64,000 bases of DNA from Megalonaias nervosa (lineage: Eukaryota; Mollusca; Bivalvia; Unionida; Unionidae). The stretch lies in assembly GCA_016617855.1 (NCBI GenBank), contig JAECUM010012946.1:34417-98416 (forward strand), in the 5' to 3' direction. Made by a program: the position numbers and the translations under genes. The first letter of the stretch is position 1, and each line of letters opens with the position of its first letter. This document shows positions 1 through 12,400 of this stretch, piece by piece. The notes beneath the pieces are model-generated. The model was given only the letters and a program-made list of their open reading frames with translations, was not told the DNA's origin and did no database searches.

Positions 1-2
1 AC

Positions 3-380
3 TGGAAGGACAATTATGCTGTCATGTTTAGATTTGTGAAACCACCTAGTAAAGGAGAAAACTTTCCATTTTGCAAATTGTGTAATTGTGATTTAACTAT
101 TGTGCATGGAGGCATCCATGACATAAAACATCATGAAAAAGCTAATAAAGATGAGCTTGCTCCATCATCATCAACAGTACAACCTGAACTTACAACATAT
201 GTAAATACCAGAGAGAACCTTGATGTAATTCAGTCGAAAGTTCATTTTACTAAATTTCATTTAGCAATGAACTATCCTCTTTCAGTTGTATGTGTTGCTG
301 ACGATTTATTTTGCACCCTTTTTCCAGACAGTAAAACTGCAAAGGATTACTCATGTGCTAGCATGAAAACAGTTCGGTGA
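3..380 (+). pseudogene. hAT/ZBED-like zinc-finger transposase fragment
   Basis: The frame is open from the left edge (W-K-D-N-Y before the first Met at 24) to a stop at 378-380, about 125 residues. Residues shortly after that Met show FCKLCNCDL followed by H-D-I-K-H-H-E, a C2H2-like BED finger spacing. The piece ends with LFCTLFPDSKTAKDYSCA, which resembles the stretch after the finger in hAT-type host-gene relatives (an FPDS, AK, then C pattern). No catalytic or dimerisation domain follows, so it is a truncated copy. The function named is that of the family; this copy is unlikely to be active. Confidence 0.55.
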
Positions 381-493
381 AAGATATCGCACAGAATTCA
401 TATCATCAATGAAAGATGGTACATTGGAATAAAAAATTAAAAAAAAACAAGGTGTGGAAAAGGCTCCTATAAACAGCCTGTGCCTGAGTGTTG

Positions 494-575
494 ATGTGTT
501 GCACTCTTGCACCTTCTGAATGGTCACCCAAATGAAACAGGATGCCCGTTCAGAAGGTGCAAGAGTACAACACAT
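494..575. repeat. 27-bp inverted repeat (hairpin)
   Basis: Arms at 494-520 and 549-575 are complementary at 26 of 27 positions (core GCACCTTCTGAA / TTCAGAAGGTGC), with a 28-nt loop. It lies inside the hAT-like relic and may be a remnant of an inserted foldback element. No function can be assigned. Confidence 0.8.
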
Positions 576-739
576 GTATCTTTGACATGAAATAATTAAG
601 TAAGTTATTGCCCTACTTTACTGATGGTTGTAGATGTCGTAATAGTTACATATAATTAAAGTTTTAAAATCAGTATTTTTTCCTGAAATCAATATTTTTG
701 CCTTAAGCAATCAGTATTTTTGTACTCTGGGGTTGGCAG

Positions 740-1207
740 CTATGAAAAAAAGACCAGAGAATTGATTGGGAGAATCGAATTTTTAAAAAAAGCTGCTAAG
801 AGTTAGAGTAATTTCAGTGTATGAGAGACATATCTGACTCCAGATAGAATTTTTTAGAAATTAGTTGAATGCCATAATTTGCCAAGATAACTACCATGGA
901 TTCATTTATTTTAATGAATATATCCTTTCTTTTCTTTTTCCCAGAAAAAGATAATACATTTATAGATATGCCACTGTAATAAGGAGCATTAATCACTTAC
1001 ATTAGGGTCTTTAAACTTGTGACTTTTATTAACTTAAACATTCTTCATTCTTGCTACATGTAATTAACTTGTCAATAAAAGAGACATAGATATGAAATAA
1101 TTTCGTATTAGGATTACTTTCAGCTGTCATAATACAGCTTTCAAGTGCAACCTGCTGATGAAACCTTTTATTAGAAGAAAAAATCAAGCAAATCTGACTA
1201 TTTGCAG
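740..1207. other. Intronic sequence, no feature recognised
   Basis: AT-rich sequence between the transposon relic and the first ATR exon in the window. I looked for an upstream ATR exon matching the HEAT region and did not find one, so the preceding exon is expected left of the window. Confidence 0.6.
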
Positions 1208-1276
1208 GAGGCATTTTTCCAATCAGTGATTGGTAATGAAACTGCCGATCATGTGGTTTCCCAGCTTGTTTCAGTT
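1208..1276 (+). CDS. ATR: ATR exon 1 of window (end of HEAT region)
   Basis: Acceptor TTTGCAG before 1208, donor GTAAGT at 1277, phase 0 to phase 0. Its 23 codons end in VVSQLVSV, matching the ISQLVTV of human ATR that directly precedes LLKGC. Joined to the exon at 11611, the match continues without a gap, which shows that nothing coding for the canonical protein lies in the intervening 10.3 kb. Confidence 0.88.
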
Positions 1277-4200
1277 GTAAGTATATCTTTTGTATAACTT
1301 AGCATTCATTGATCAAAAATTTCCTTGAATACTGTTACAGCTTACCAAAAATGTTTGGAGAGAAAATTTTAAGAAATATGTAATGTTTTTTAAAAGTTGA
1401 GAATTTCATGACATTGGTTAATAACAGCGCCGTTACCCCCCCCCCCCCAGTGGGGATGGCATCCACTTGTTTTATTTTTTTATGGTTCTAAACTACTTGG
1501 TATATAATAAGAGATATCATAGTTGTGGTGGCCATGTGGGTTATGGTGTGGTCCTCCATCCAGTACACATCATTTGTTGTGTGTCATTATGTGTCAATCA
1601 TTCACAATTCCTGTCTACAGCGTCTCAAAACCCACTCACCAGAATTTGATCAGATTTGAATGAAAGCATCCAGGCATGAAGTTCTTTTAAAAAAAATTTC
1701 AAATGCTGCCAATGCAGTATCAGATATTGCTGTCATTACTAAAAATAGATAGACCTAGAAACAACTTTGTCCCAAAAATTGCTGAACAGAATTTCACCAA
1801 ATTTGACCAAATTCAACATTAAGCATTAAGGCATGAAAGTCTTTCAGATTCATTCATATGATACTGCTCCACTGCTAAATATGGCCATCAGTAGTAATAA
1901 ATGGTAGAACATTTAAGCAACTTCTTTTAAAATAACACCTAACAGAATTCAACCAAATTTGATCTAAAGCATCCTTTCATTAAGTTCTTTTCAATTTGCC
2001 AAATTTTATGCTGCTCTGTCATTAAATATGACCACTATAACTAAAACTAGAGAAACCTTTTAATGACATAATGGGGATGTAACCTATAATAAAGATAATT
2101 TAGAATTACAGGTTTGGGGCTGTAAGATTAACAAAGCCACTAGTTATAATTTAGAATATGAGATGCATAAATTTCAATAGAACAACTTATATGAATGCAA
2201 TATAGTACATGTTTGGTATTATAGAGAATGATTTCTAATTTAAACAGAAAATTAGAAAATAGCAGTGTAACAAATAACACTCTAAGTTGAGGGCTGTTCC
2301 ATTAAAACATACATGGGACCTGGGGATGGCACTTTTAAAAACATATGCCAGGGTAGTTTAGTTTCAAAATTGCTTCTGTCCTTGGTTGTTTATTCATTAA
2401 AATCACTTCTTTAGGTGGTTGAAATAATTGGCTCTGGAGGTCCATCTAAAAGTTCAAGCCAAATGTAACCAAAAACTTCAACTTTAGATATCCTGTCATC
2501 AAATTTGTAATTTATTTGATCTTAAATTTAAGAAGTGTACATTTCGTAATTTATGTTATGTCTGCCTTACTTATATTACTATAAAATGTTCTCATTGGTC
2601 AGCTATAAATAGGTTGGGAAAGCCTACTACATGATGCTGCATTTGTAGTTTAACTAATCATAAACAAGTGAAAATCTGTTTTTATTTTCTTAACCATAAT
2701 GAAAACTAGCAGATTTTTGAATAAATATCATTACAAAGTGAAAGTATAAATTCTGCGACCACATTAATTTTAGTCTCGTGCGACTTGGGTTGCATCATTC
2801 GGATTTGATACAATACACGCTGTGAAAAGAACAGAATGTCACCGGATTGTGACATTAATGGAGGTGAGACATGTTTTTGACTGTGGAAGACATCAGTATT
2901 TGGTTGAGAAAGCACAGCCTAGTGAAATAGTTGACCGCCTTACAGGTAAGTTCTATTATTTTTTCAGGAAGCTAATCAAAAGGTGGTAAAAGACTAGTGA
3001 AAATCCGTTTATTCAATCATTACAAACGTAATAGACACTTGTTTATGTAGGTAAAAACCATTACAACACATACTTTTCTTCATCTAGATAACTCGATGAC
3101 CAATATGCACAGAAATGGTGAGGGGGGCAGATTTCGCATTAGTTACTGTGTGTGTGTTGGTTGAAGGAGTGTTTACCGGTTTTCTTATTTTTGCTCTGTT
3201 TTTGCTTTTTTTTTTTTGTTTGCTGACAGAAACAAATGCTTGTGTGTAATGGAGTCTCCATTGGAGATTCTAATTCCAACATGCAATCATTCCAAGTCCA
3301 GCTCCAATAAATAATTCCAATGTTTTGGAATACAGTTTCACAAAATTTGACTATTTAAGGTTATCAGAGGAAAAATTGGATTGATGATGCTTTAAAGTTG
3401 GAAATGATTAAGCAGTGCAGAGCATTATAACAATGGCATTACCATTGTATGCGTGTATGAAGAGCATCATAAGAATGGCATTGCCATTGTATGTGTGTAT
3501 GAAGAGCATTATAACAATGGCATTACCATTGTATGTGTGTATGAAGAGCATCATAACAATGGCATTACCATTGTATGTGTGTATGCAGAGCATCATAATG
3601 GCATTACCATTGTATGTGTGTATGAAGAGCATCATAACAATGGCATTACCATTGTATGTGTGTATGCAGAGCATCATAACAATGGCATTACCATTGTATG
3701 TGTGTATGAAGAGCATCATAACTGGCATTACCATTGTATGTGTGTATGCAGAGCATCATAACAATGGCATTACCATTGTATGTGTATATGAAGAGCATCA
3801 TAACAATAGCATTACCATTGTATGTCTGTATGAAGAGCATCATAACAATGGCATTACCATTGTATGTGTATATGAAGAGCATCATAACAATGGCATTACC
3901 ATTGTATGTGTGTATGAAGTATCTTATGTGACACTTGAAGTGAACTAGTTGGATTCAGTTGCATTAATTTTGTTTAATTACCGTGACAGTTTAAAAGAAA
4001 TATTGGAACTATTATATATGGAAGGGAAGTTAAAGTTATAGGACAAAAATAAGAAAATTGTCTTGCAACCAATGAGTTGGTGAGGAATAGATCATTGTTC
4101 ACCCAATCTTCCAGTTATTTCTGTATAGAAATGATACTATGCATATCTAATTAAAAAGTAACTTTGTTTGATCTAAGTCAAAATGTGTTGGGGTTTTTTC

Positions 4201-7200
4201 ATTGCTGCTTCAGATTCTTAATAGGTAACAGTTTTTCTTTTCATTGGTGGTGGTCATAACCATGCAAGTATTTAGTAACAATGTGTTTAGTTGTGGTTTG
4301 TTAACAATTAGATGATTATTACAACTTTCTGCTTAGTATCCAGCCATCTCATTTTCTCCACAAAATGTAAGTACAATGATGTCATAGTAGCAGGTGGAAT
4401 TAAACATTGTTGACTTTATGTTTAGATTTTGTCTATGTGCTTGTCAGGTTGCTAAATGTTTGGACAGTTCATCATATCCAAAATATACATAGCATATAAC
4501 ATAACTGCTGCTTTACATTCCATGCCTATTTTTTATTCACTAGAATAACTGACATAATGAATGCACTAGGGATCTTTCTGAGTTCACATGTGTTAGTTTC
4601 AGCATGAATCTTATGTCGGCTTTGGATTAAACTTTGTTTTCTTAGGAACTGTCTATTTTGTATGTACACAGGGGATTGGGTTTGAACTTTAAATATTTGT
4701 GCATAGGAGTAGGGATAAGACCAAGTAATACATACACACCTAATAACAAAAACTTATTAAAGCTACAATAAAACCTCTTTGCCATAGCCAACAACAAACA
4801 ACCTATAGTATTTTCACACCTTCCAATTTGTTTGTACCCCTTACCAATTTTAAAAATGAAAAGCGTCAAGGGAAGAAGTTGTAAATTTGTGCAGTACATC
4901 ATTTTCAATTGGTCAATGAGAAGGCAGTCAACCATTCAGCATACAGTACTTGCATATTAAACGGGTGTGATCATGGCCCATCAGGTCATGTGAAAAGGGA
5001 GAGACATGTCCTCCCTTGTAGCTTTTTATAGTACATATATAACTGATAAGTAAATTGTAAGCAACTAGACGAGCCCCTGTGTCCTTTTTTGGTTTTGAGA
5101 ACAGATGACACATAGCAGTCAAAACTGTCATCTGCATCCAGTATTTGCAATGTAGAGTTTTAAAAATAATGAACAAAAAAAATGTAACTCCAAAATGTAC
5201 GGAATTATTGAGATTATCAAACACAGTGAATGATCACATCTTTTGCTTGAAAACAGGGACTTGCCTGTGCAGATATGGAGACTGTGTTACTAAAGAAACT
5301 CCCATTTGATTCAAAATACAAACAAGTTGACAGTGTTTGAAGGGGTGGGGTACTAAGCAAAAGCATATGTACACTCTAGGGAGGGGGTAGAAATAACTAC
5401 ACCCTGCAGTTGGAGTGGTGGGAGGGAATGACTTTTTGCATATGTACAAAATGGACAGCCCTTTATCCTCATCTGGAATAATAACTCTTATTTGGCCAGA
5501 AATGATGATGAGATAAAATAGTTTTAGACTTTTGTGGGGGTTTTTTTTCTTTTAATTGAAAGGTTGGAATGACTGCATGAAATTTAAATTATTTTTACAC
5601 AATTATTATATAATTTATTTTATTTTTGCCGTTATATCTCTGGTACACACACACACACACAGACACACACAGACACACACACACACACACATATATTAAT
5701 TGAGCTTAAGTTAAAAGTCCCCCCCCACAATCAATGCCAACATGGGCAAGGCACTTTATTCCAATGCCCTGGTGCTAAATCAGTAAATAACCAGTTTCAG
5801 CACTTGGCATTGTAATAGAATAAATGGTTTTATCTTAGATTCCTAGAAATTCTTATTGGTCATTAGAGTGTGCTTCCCTTTGAAAGACTTTTTTAACAGT
5901 TTCAAAATATAGTTGCTCCATCTGTCACAGCCTAGATGACTTTTTATTGCTTTTTTTACAGACAGAAATCCAAGAAAGTGTCAGTACTGTCATATCAAGA
6001 ATCATTGTGGTGGACCAGTTGGTGACTTTAGTACAAAACAACTTCTATACATATTGACATATAAGATACAGAAGCTGAACTGAGGTTACTGAGGAAGAAA
6101 CTGCCATCAACAATGCAAGTGCTGCTCTTAAGAAAAAGGCCACCAAATTAATTTCAAAACTTGTTGCAGAATGGTGTCATCCAGAAAGTACAAAGTCAAA
6201 CAGTGGTTGTTTTATTTAGGTGATGTTAATAAATTGTACAAAATATCATAAGGTGTCTTTGAAGGATTTCCTGGGTAAAAAATGTTACAATAAAAATTGG
6301 TATGTGTATACATCTCAACAAAAGTCTGTATAATGTTACTCTGATTGCACTACCAATCCAGTGGGTGAGGGGATTCATGTTTATAATACAAAGCTGTTGA
6401 CAGAGTTACTCTGATTGCACTACCAATCCAGTGGGTGAGGGGATTCATGTTTATAATACAAAGCTGTTGACAGAGTTACTCTGATTGCACTACCAATCCA
6501 GTGGGTGAGGGGATTCATGTTTATAATACAAAGCTGTTGACAGAGTTACTCTGATTGCACTACCAATCCAGTGGGTGAGGGGATTCATGTTTATAATACA
6601 AAGCTGTTGACAGAGTTACTCTGATTGCACTACCAATCCAATTGGTGAGGGGATTTTTGTTTATAATGCAAAGCTGTTGACAGAGTTACTCTGATTGCAC
6701 TACCAATCAAATTGGTGAGGGGATTCATGTTTATAACGCAAAGCTGTTGACAGAGTTACTCTGATTGCGCTACCAATCCAATGGGTGAGGGGATTCATGT
6801 TTATAATACAAAGCTGTTGACAGAGTTACTCTGATTGCACTACCAATCCAGTGGGTGAGGGGATTCATGTTTATAATGCAAAGCTGTTGACAGAGTTACT
6901 CTGATTGCACTACCAATCCAGTGGGTGAGGGGATTCATGTTTATAATGCAAAGCTGTTGACAGAGTTACTCTGATTGCACTACCAATCCAATGAGTGAGG
7001 GGATTCATGTTTATAATATAAAGGTGTTGACAGAGTTACTCTGATTGCACTACCAATCCAATGGGTGAGGGGATTCATGTTTATAATGCAAAGCTGTTGA
7101 CAGAGTTACTCTGATTGCACTACCAATCCAATGGGTGAGGGGATTCATGTTTATAATACAAAGGTGTTGACAGAGTTTCCTTCAACAGCAGGTAGTTTTA

Positions 7201-9361
7201 AAAGTCATTCAGCTTGTGCATTTACATGTTATGTCACATGTACCTAAATTACAATGAAGAGTGCACATTTTAGTATCTTGTTCACTTTTGCTGAAATGTG
7301 GGGTCACATTTTGGTATCATAGCATGAAACATAGTTATAACACTGGTAACCATTATTGAGCATTGACTGATTATGTTCAGGATTTAAGTATATGTGTATT
7401 AGGGGTTATCTCATATAGTTCCAATTTTTAATAATGCTTATCAATTCTTTTCTTATTTTACGGGTATCTATCTCTGTGAACCCATGGCATTATGATACAT
7501 AAAGGGATTTCCTGAAAAATTTGCCCATTTTAAAATATCTGAATTAAAAAATGAATCCCTTAAAATTGTCAAGATGTAAAATGTTGAAAGAAGAAAGATT
7601 TACTGGTTCTATTGTTATTTCTGTTAACTTTGTTTTAGCAGTTTAAATTACCAGAATACATGTTCAGAATGGAGAGTTTGCCATTTATGGATGCCATTTA
7701 TTGATGTTTATGGAATTTCAGATTGAGCATTGGTCATTGCATTAAATGTTAATGTCATACATGTAATTGAAGTCCCAACATGTCAGTGATCCTGAGCATT
7801 CAGTTTTTAAAATCACATTTGCTGCCATGAGCCTGTTGCTACGATCTAGGTACATGTCCGTGTATTCATAATCTGTAAGATAACAAATGTGAATGTAGAT
7901 ACAAGGGTTAGGGTCAACACTGCTTGTGTTAGCTTCGTTTCAGATGGAAGTGTCATTAATAATATATTGAGTTCAATGTTTGTTGGTTAACTTTACTGGG
8001 TCACAAATTACATGTGGTCATGGATATTCTTGACAAACTTGAATTTCTTAAGTAAAGTTTGGACAATTTATTGTTTTTAACTTGTTAAGGATTGGAACAC
8101 AACATTTTACACTGATGTAAGAAATCATTTTGGTAATATATTTTGAAATAAAGATGTTAAATTGAATGCTGTTTTGAAGTATTATGTAGACCCCTTCCCA
8201 ACTATAAATAATAAGGCATAAAGAGCCATGCATAATTTAGTAGAAATGTTGCATATAATGTAGATCAGTATATGGTGACCTTGTCTATCACATTTTTCAT
8301 CTCCTACAAAAAGGATTATTGAGTGGTCGTAGAATAGCATTTATGGCAGAGGAGTGACTGTCAATACTAATAGCATTTCAGATGTGCTAAATGTTTTGGA
8401 AAAAGAGAAGGTATAAAGAAGAATGTAGACATTGTAGCAATCCTGCATGCATGTCATGGTTTTGCAATATACACCTAGGCATGTTAAATACTCTTTCTCT
8501 GCAGCCATAACAACTTTAATAAACACCAGTCATCACTCAGATGTGCCAGTTTTTGACTCTCAGCCAGAAATGCTCCATCTTCGCTAGCCAAGGTTCTGAT
8601 AACCCTATCTACACCTTGGCAGATCGAACAGCTTTATCATTGCTTTGTCCTAGCGACATCTATTGGATTTCAAGTGTTGCCTCCCTTAGTATGTAATGCC
8701 AACTATCCAATAGCATTGTGCATTGTACATTGGCTGAAAACAGTGGTGTCAATTGACCTAAAAAGGATACTTTATACTTTGTAAGTTTAACATCGAAAGT
8801 ATGACTGTGTACCAGAAGGAAGCCATTACAGGTCAATTTGAGTGAAAGGTATTTGTGCAAACCAGCACTGGAAAAGTGCTTATTTATCAGTCCATTCAAG
8901 TTGTGTGCTCCCTTTGTCTCGATCATGTAGGAACAGTGTTCAGATTTGAACAGCTTAATTTTGATTGGATGCAGTGGCTTCACAGACCTGAAGCACAAAA
9001 ATATCTGCTCGATATGCCAAGGTGTAGATAGGGTTATCAGAACCTTGGCTAGCGAAGATGGAAATACTCATACTTAACAAAGCCTATTGTTGCAACAAAA
9101 CATACTGACCAGAAATAATAATTCTGGCAGCCAGATTTAGGTTTGTTATTTTATATTGGAACACTTTGGCTATCTATAATCTGGCAATGGACCCAGCCCT
9201 TGTACACTCTAACATAAACATAATGAACTAACTGGAGCTGGTCTGCTAGAGATAGTCCTACAGAAATGCACATTAGATTTAGAACTATAATCTTGAATAA
9301 AATGTTTACCAAAGTAACATAAGTGCATAACATAAGTGCAATTTATAAATTTTAATTACAG

Positions 9362-9454
<93 letters not shown>

Positions 9455-12400
9455 ATTTTCTGACATAATATAACAGGTGTGCTTGTGTATTAATCTGATT
9501 ATAATCAGATCTCCACTGTCCTATGTGTAGATCTGACAGTGACTGCTTAGTGTGTTCTGGTGACCTTTTATTTTGCCAATGGAGATTAAGCTTTCAAAAA
9601 TTTTAAAGTGAATCAAAACATTTGGTGCAAATTGAGGCTCTTTAGCCGTAATGCTCAGTCTCCCAAATGCGAAGATATAAGACTTGATCTGATTTGTTGA
9701 TAAAATTAGCAACTATGGTAATACCATAGGTCATCAGAACATGACCCCAAAGCTGTCGCTTTCTGATCTTCACATAGGACAGTGGAGATCTGATTTTAAT
9801 CAGATTACTTCATGTACATGTTCTTGTAAAATAGGAAAAGTTGTCAGCTTTAAACACTGTAACCATTTTGGTTCACAGAAAGCACAGAGCACAAGACAGT
9901 TGGATAAAATAAACAATTTTGTTGAGATATTCAAACGGTAAAGACTTTATTACGTTCTTGGATGAAGTGTTTTTTTGTTAAAAGGTCAAAGTTTAATTTC
10001 TATGGCCAAATTCAAAGGGCTTTGTTATAATGTTTCTTTGTTACCAGGTTCAATTGGTTATGAGTTTGATTTGTGTGGTCCATCAGAGGAAATTAGCTCA
10101 ATTATAATGTTTTTATCACCTGACATGCTGAAGCCAGGTAAACAAGAGCAGTCATTTAAATAACAGAGCCACAATAATAACACCTTATTCATAACATCAA
10201 TTTAGACTTGCATATTGCTGATTCAGTGCAATTAAAGCATAAATAGAAATGTTTTTGTTTTGTACTTTGGATCCAATAATTTATAAATTTACCTGTATGT
10301 TGATTAATTGAGTACAGCTCATACTGACAGATCTGATTTTGTTCATGAAATTCTGCATGTCATTCAAAAACATGTGAAAAGAAACAAATTTCAGATTAAG
10401 AACAAACAAACATGACTATTAACAATTTTGATCCATCCAAAGAAATTAAGTAAAAGACTAAATGACTTGTTAAGTTATTGAACAGAGATATTTTCAACAC
10501 AAAATTGATTTTTATGAATTACCGGCTAGTATATATATATATCCCAAATAAATTCTATGGGTGGGTGATTTTGTTGTTCAATAAATTTTGTTGGTGGGTC
10601 TGCAAAGGCCTTAATAACATCTTTGCGTGGCTACCCAATTTCAAAACTGCCTTCCCCCAGTCCAATGTATGCTTTAATGGAACAGCCCTGACAGTATTTT
10701 CATGATATGATTATAAGGCTTGTTTGTAAAATGCCAATACAATCTTTTGAGTGAAGAGGATTTTACTAAAGAAAACAGTAGTATGGGAATTTATTAAATA
10801 ATTCACTATAGCCTTTAGGTATAAGAACTAGTCCCTTATGCTCATCATTAAATAAAAATATCAAATTTCTTTATACATTTATGTGCAAGAAAGGGACTGT
10901 TTTAAGAATATATTTCTTGTAAAAACTGTACAATTATTTGTAGAGAAGTTTTACATAAAACACTGGATATAACATTGAGTCCTGTGATTGGTCATATTTT
11001 GATGTGCATCTCTATCATTATCCACACCCTTACAAAATAAGATGGTCACTGTGGCCTACATAGCATATTTTACTGGCTTAGGTTAAGTTTTAGCATTTGA
11101 CTCGTGACCATATAAGTTTTTTGCACCCGTTGTGCATGCCATTATATCTAGAATCATAAATTTTGGTGAGGGGATGGATGTTAACAAGTACTACAGCCTG
11201 ATTACAAAAGTAGGTCACTGACCAATATTTTACACTTCACTGACTTTTGTGTCTTAATGCATCTTGATGAGTACTAGTGATTTCAAAAGTAGGTCATTCA
11301 GTCCCTTTATTTTACATTTCACTGACTTGGCTTTAATTATTTTGCTCTTAGTGTTCATTTCTCAGGTAATGTTCATGATGGACTCATGAAATTAATGGTG
11401 ATATGAATCTGTTAGCACCACACCCTTTAACAACATGTCAGCACAATACTGGCTATATATTGCCAATTAAATGTTAAGGTTTAAAAATGTACAGTATAAA
11501 AGCAACCAAAGAATAATTATTAAAGGTTGTACTTTTTGAGGTCAAGGTCACTTTAGTCTGAATTTATGTTCTGCATGATAATGTTTACAATGGCACTGTT
11601 GTTGTTGTAGCTGCTGAAGGGCTGCAGGGAACAGGATCCCAGGGTCCAGAGTCTGTACTCCGAATGTCTTGGGGAACTAGGAGCAGTGGATCCAGGCAGG
11701 TAAGATCTGTTGCAACTGTAATTTTGCAGTGATTTTATTGTCGTTGTTGAATACCCAATTCAGAACCTTTTCCAGAATTAAACTCATAATGTGTTCCTAA
11801 CTGGGAAGAATGGTAGCAAGGGCCATTAAGTTTCTCATTGATGCTATGGACCATTGTTTTCAGAAATAATTTTAGGGCTAAAGCACTATAACAATAGAGT
11901 GGAAGGGAAGCAACACTTACTTGTTTTTGCTTTGTTTACTTTAAAGCATCAACCAGACCAGCAAATCTAGATTTCTAGTTTCAGAAAATTCTCATTCATA
12001 TATTGTAAACAATAAAACATAGACTCCAATTGTCTGATTTTGATAGAACTCGTTTAACGAGTTAGATGTTTGAGGTAGATGATGACCTTGCTCCATGCAC
12101 TGAAAAGTGATGCTGATGTCTAACACAGGTAATTTAAGTTTAAACAAAATGTTTAACAGATCTGTTGGTCTTTAAGAGATTTCTTTCAGAAACTGTTTCT
12201 TTTATAGGCTTGAGCTGTCAGCCAATAACCCTAAAGAGGAAATGGCAAGGTTCCACAGTTCTATAGAGGAGGATAACTTTGTCGTGGGGCTGATTAATGA
12301 GCTTGTCAAGGCCTACCTGGCTGCCACAGAACCTAGAATACAGGTCAGTTATTGAAAATATACATAGTATTTGTATGCTGAGCAGGTTTGAGTGTACATT

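Larger units (their letters stand above)
1..739 (+). mobile_element. Decayed hAT-like DNA transposon, right part
   Basis: The left window edge cuts into a transposon relic. Its coding part (see 3-380) carries a BED-like zinc finger of the type found in hAT transposases. Near the right end, around 730-739, is the motif GGTTGGCAG. The same motif ends the foldback element at 35460-36270 and the relic at 41314-41597, so I take it as the degenerate right terminus. The left terminus lies outside the window. The family call rests on the protein piece plus the CAG/CTG-type ends and is moderately sure. Confidence 0.5.

Noticed and set aside
494..575. microRNA precursor
   Set aside because: Located in a transposon relic; the hairpin alone is not enough evidence, so it is listed only as an inverted repeat.
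3408..3948. Open frames on both strands with 14-residue periodic peptides
   Set aside because: Caused by the 42-bp tandem repeat. Both strands are open equally, which argues against coding.
2774..6083. Candidate exons as part of canonical ATR
   Set aside because: The exon at 1208-1276 joins directly to 11611 in the same way as human ATR (VVSQLVSV to LLKGC), so these segments are not constitutive ATR exons.
6337..7176. CRISPR-like array (regular 70-bp spacing), also the 35-bp array at 18742
   Set aside because: Units are contiguous with no unique spacers, and the surrounding gene is eukaryotic with introns.
8660..8998. 112-codon minus-strand frame as a host gene
   Set aside because: It lies wholly within the inverted ends of a MITE and has no recognised domain.
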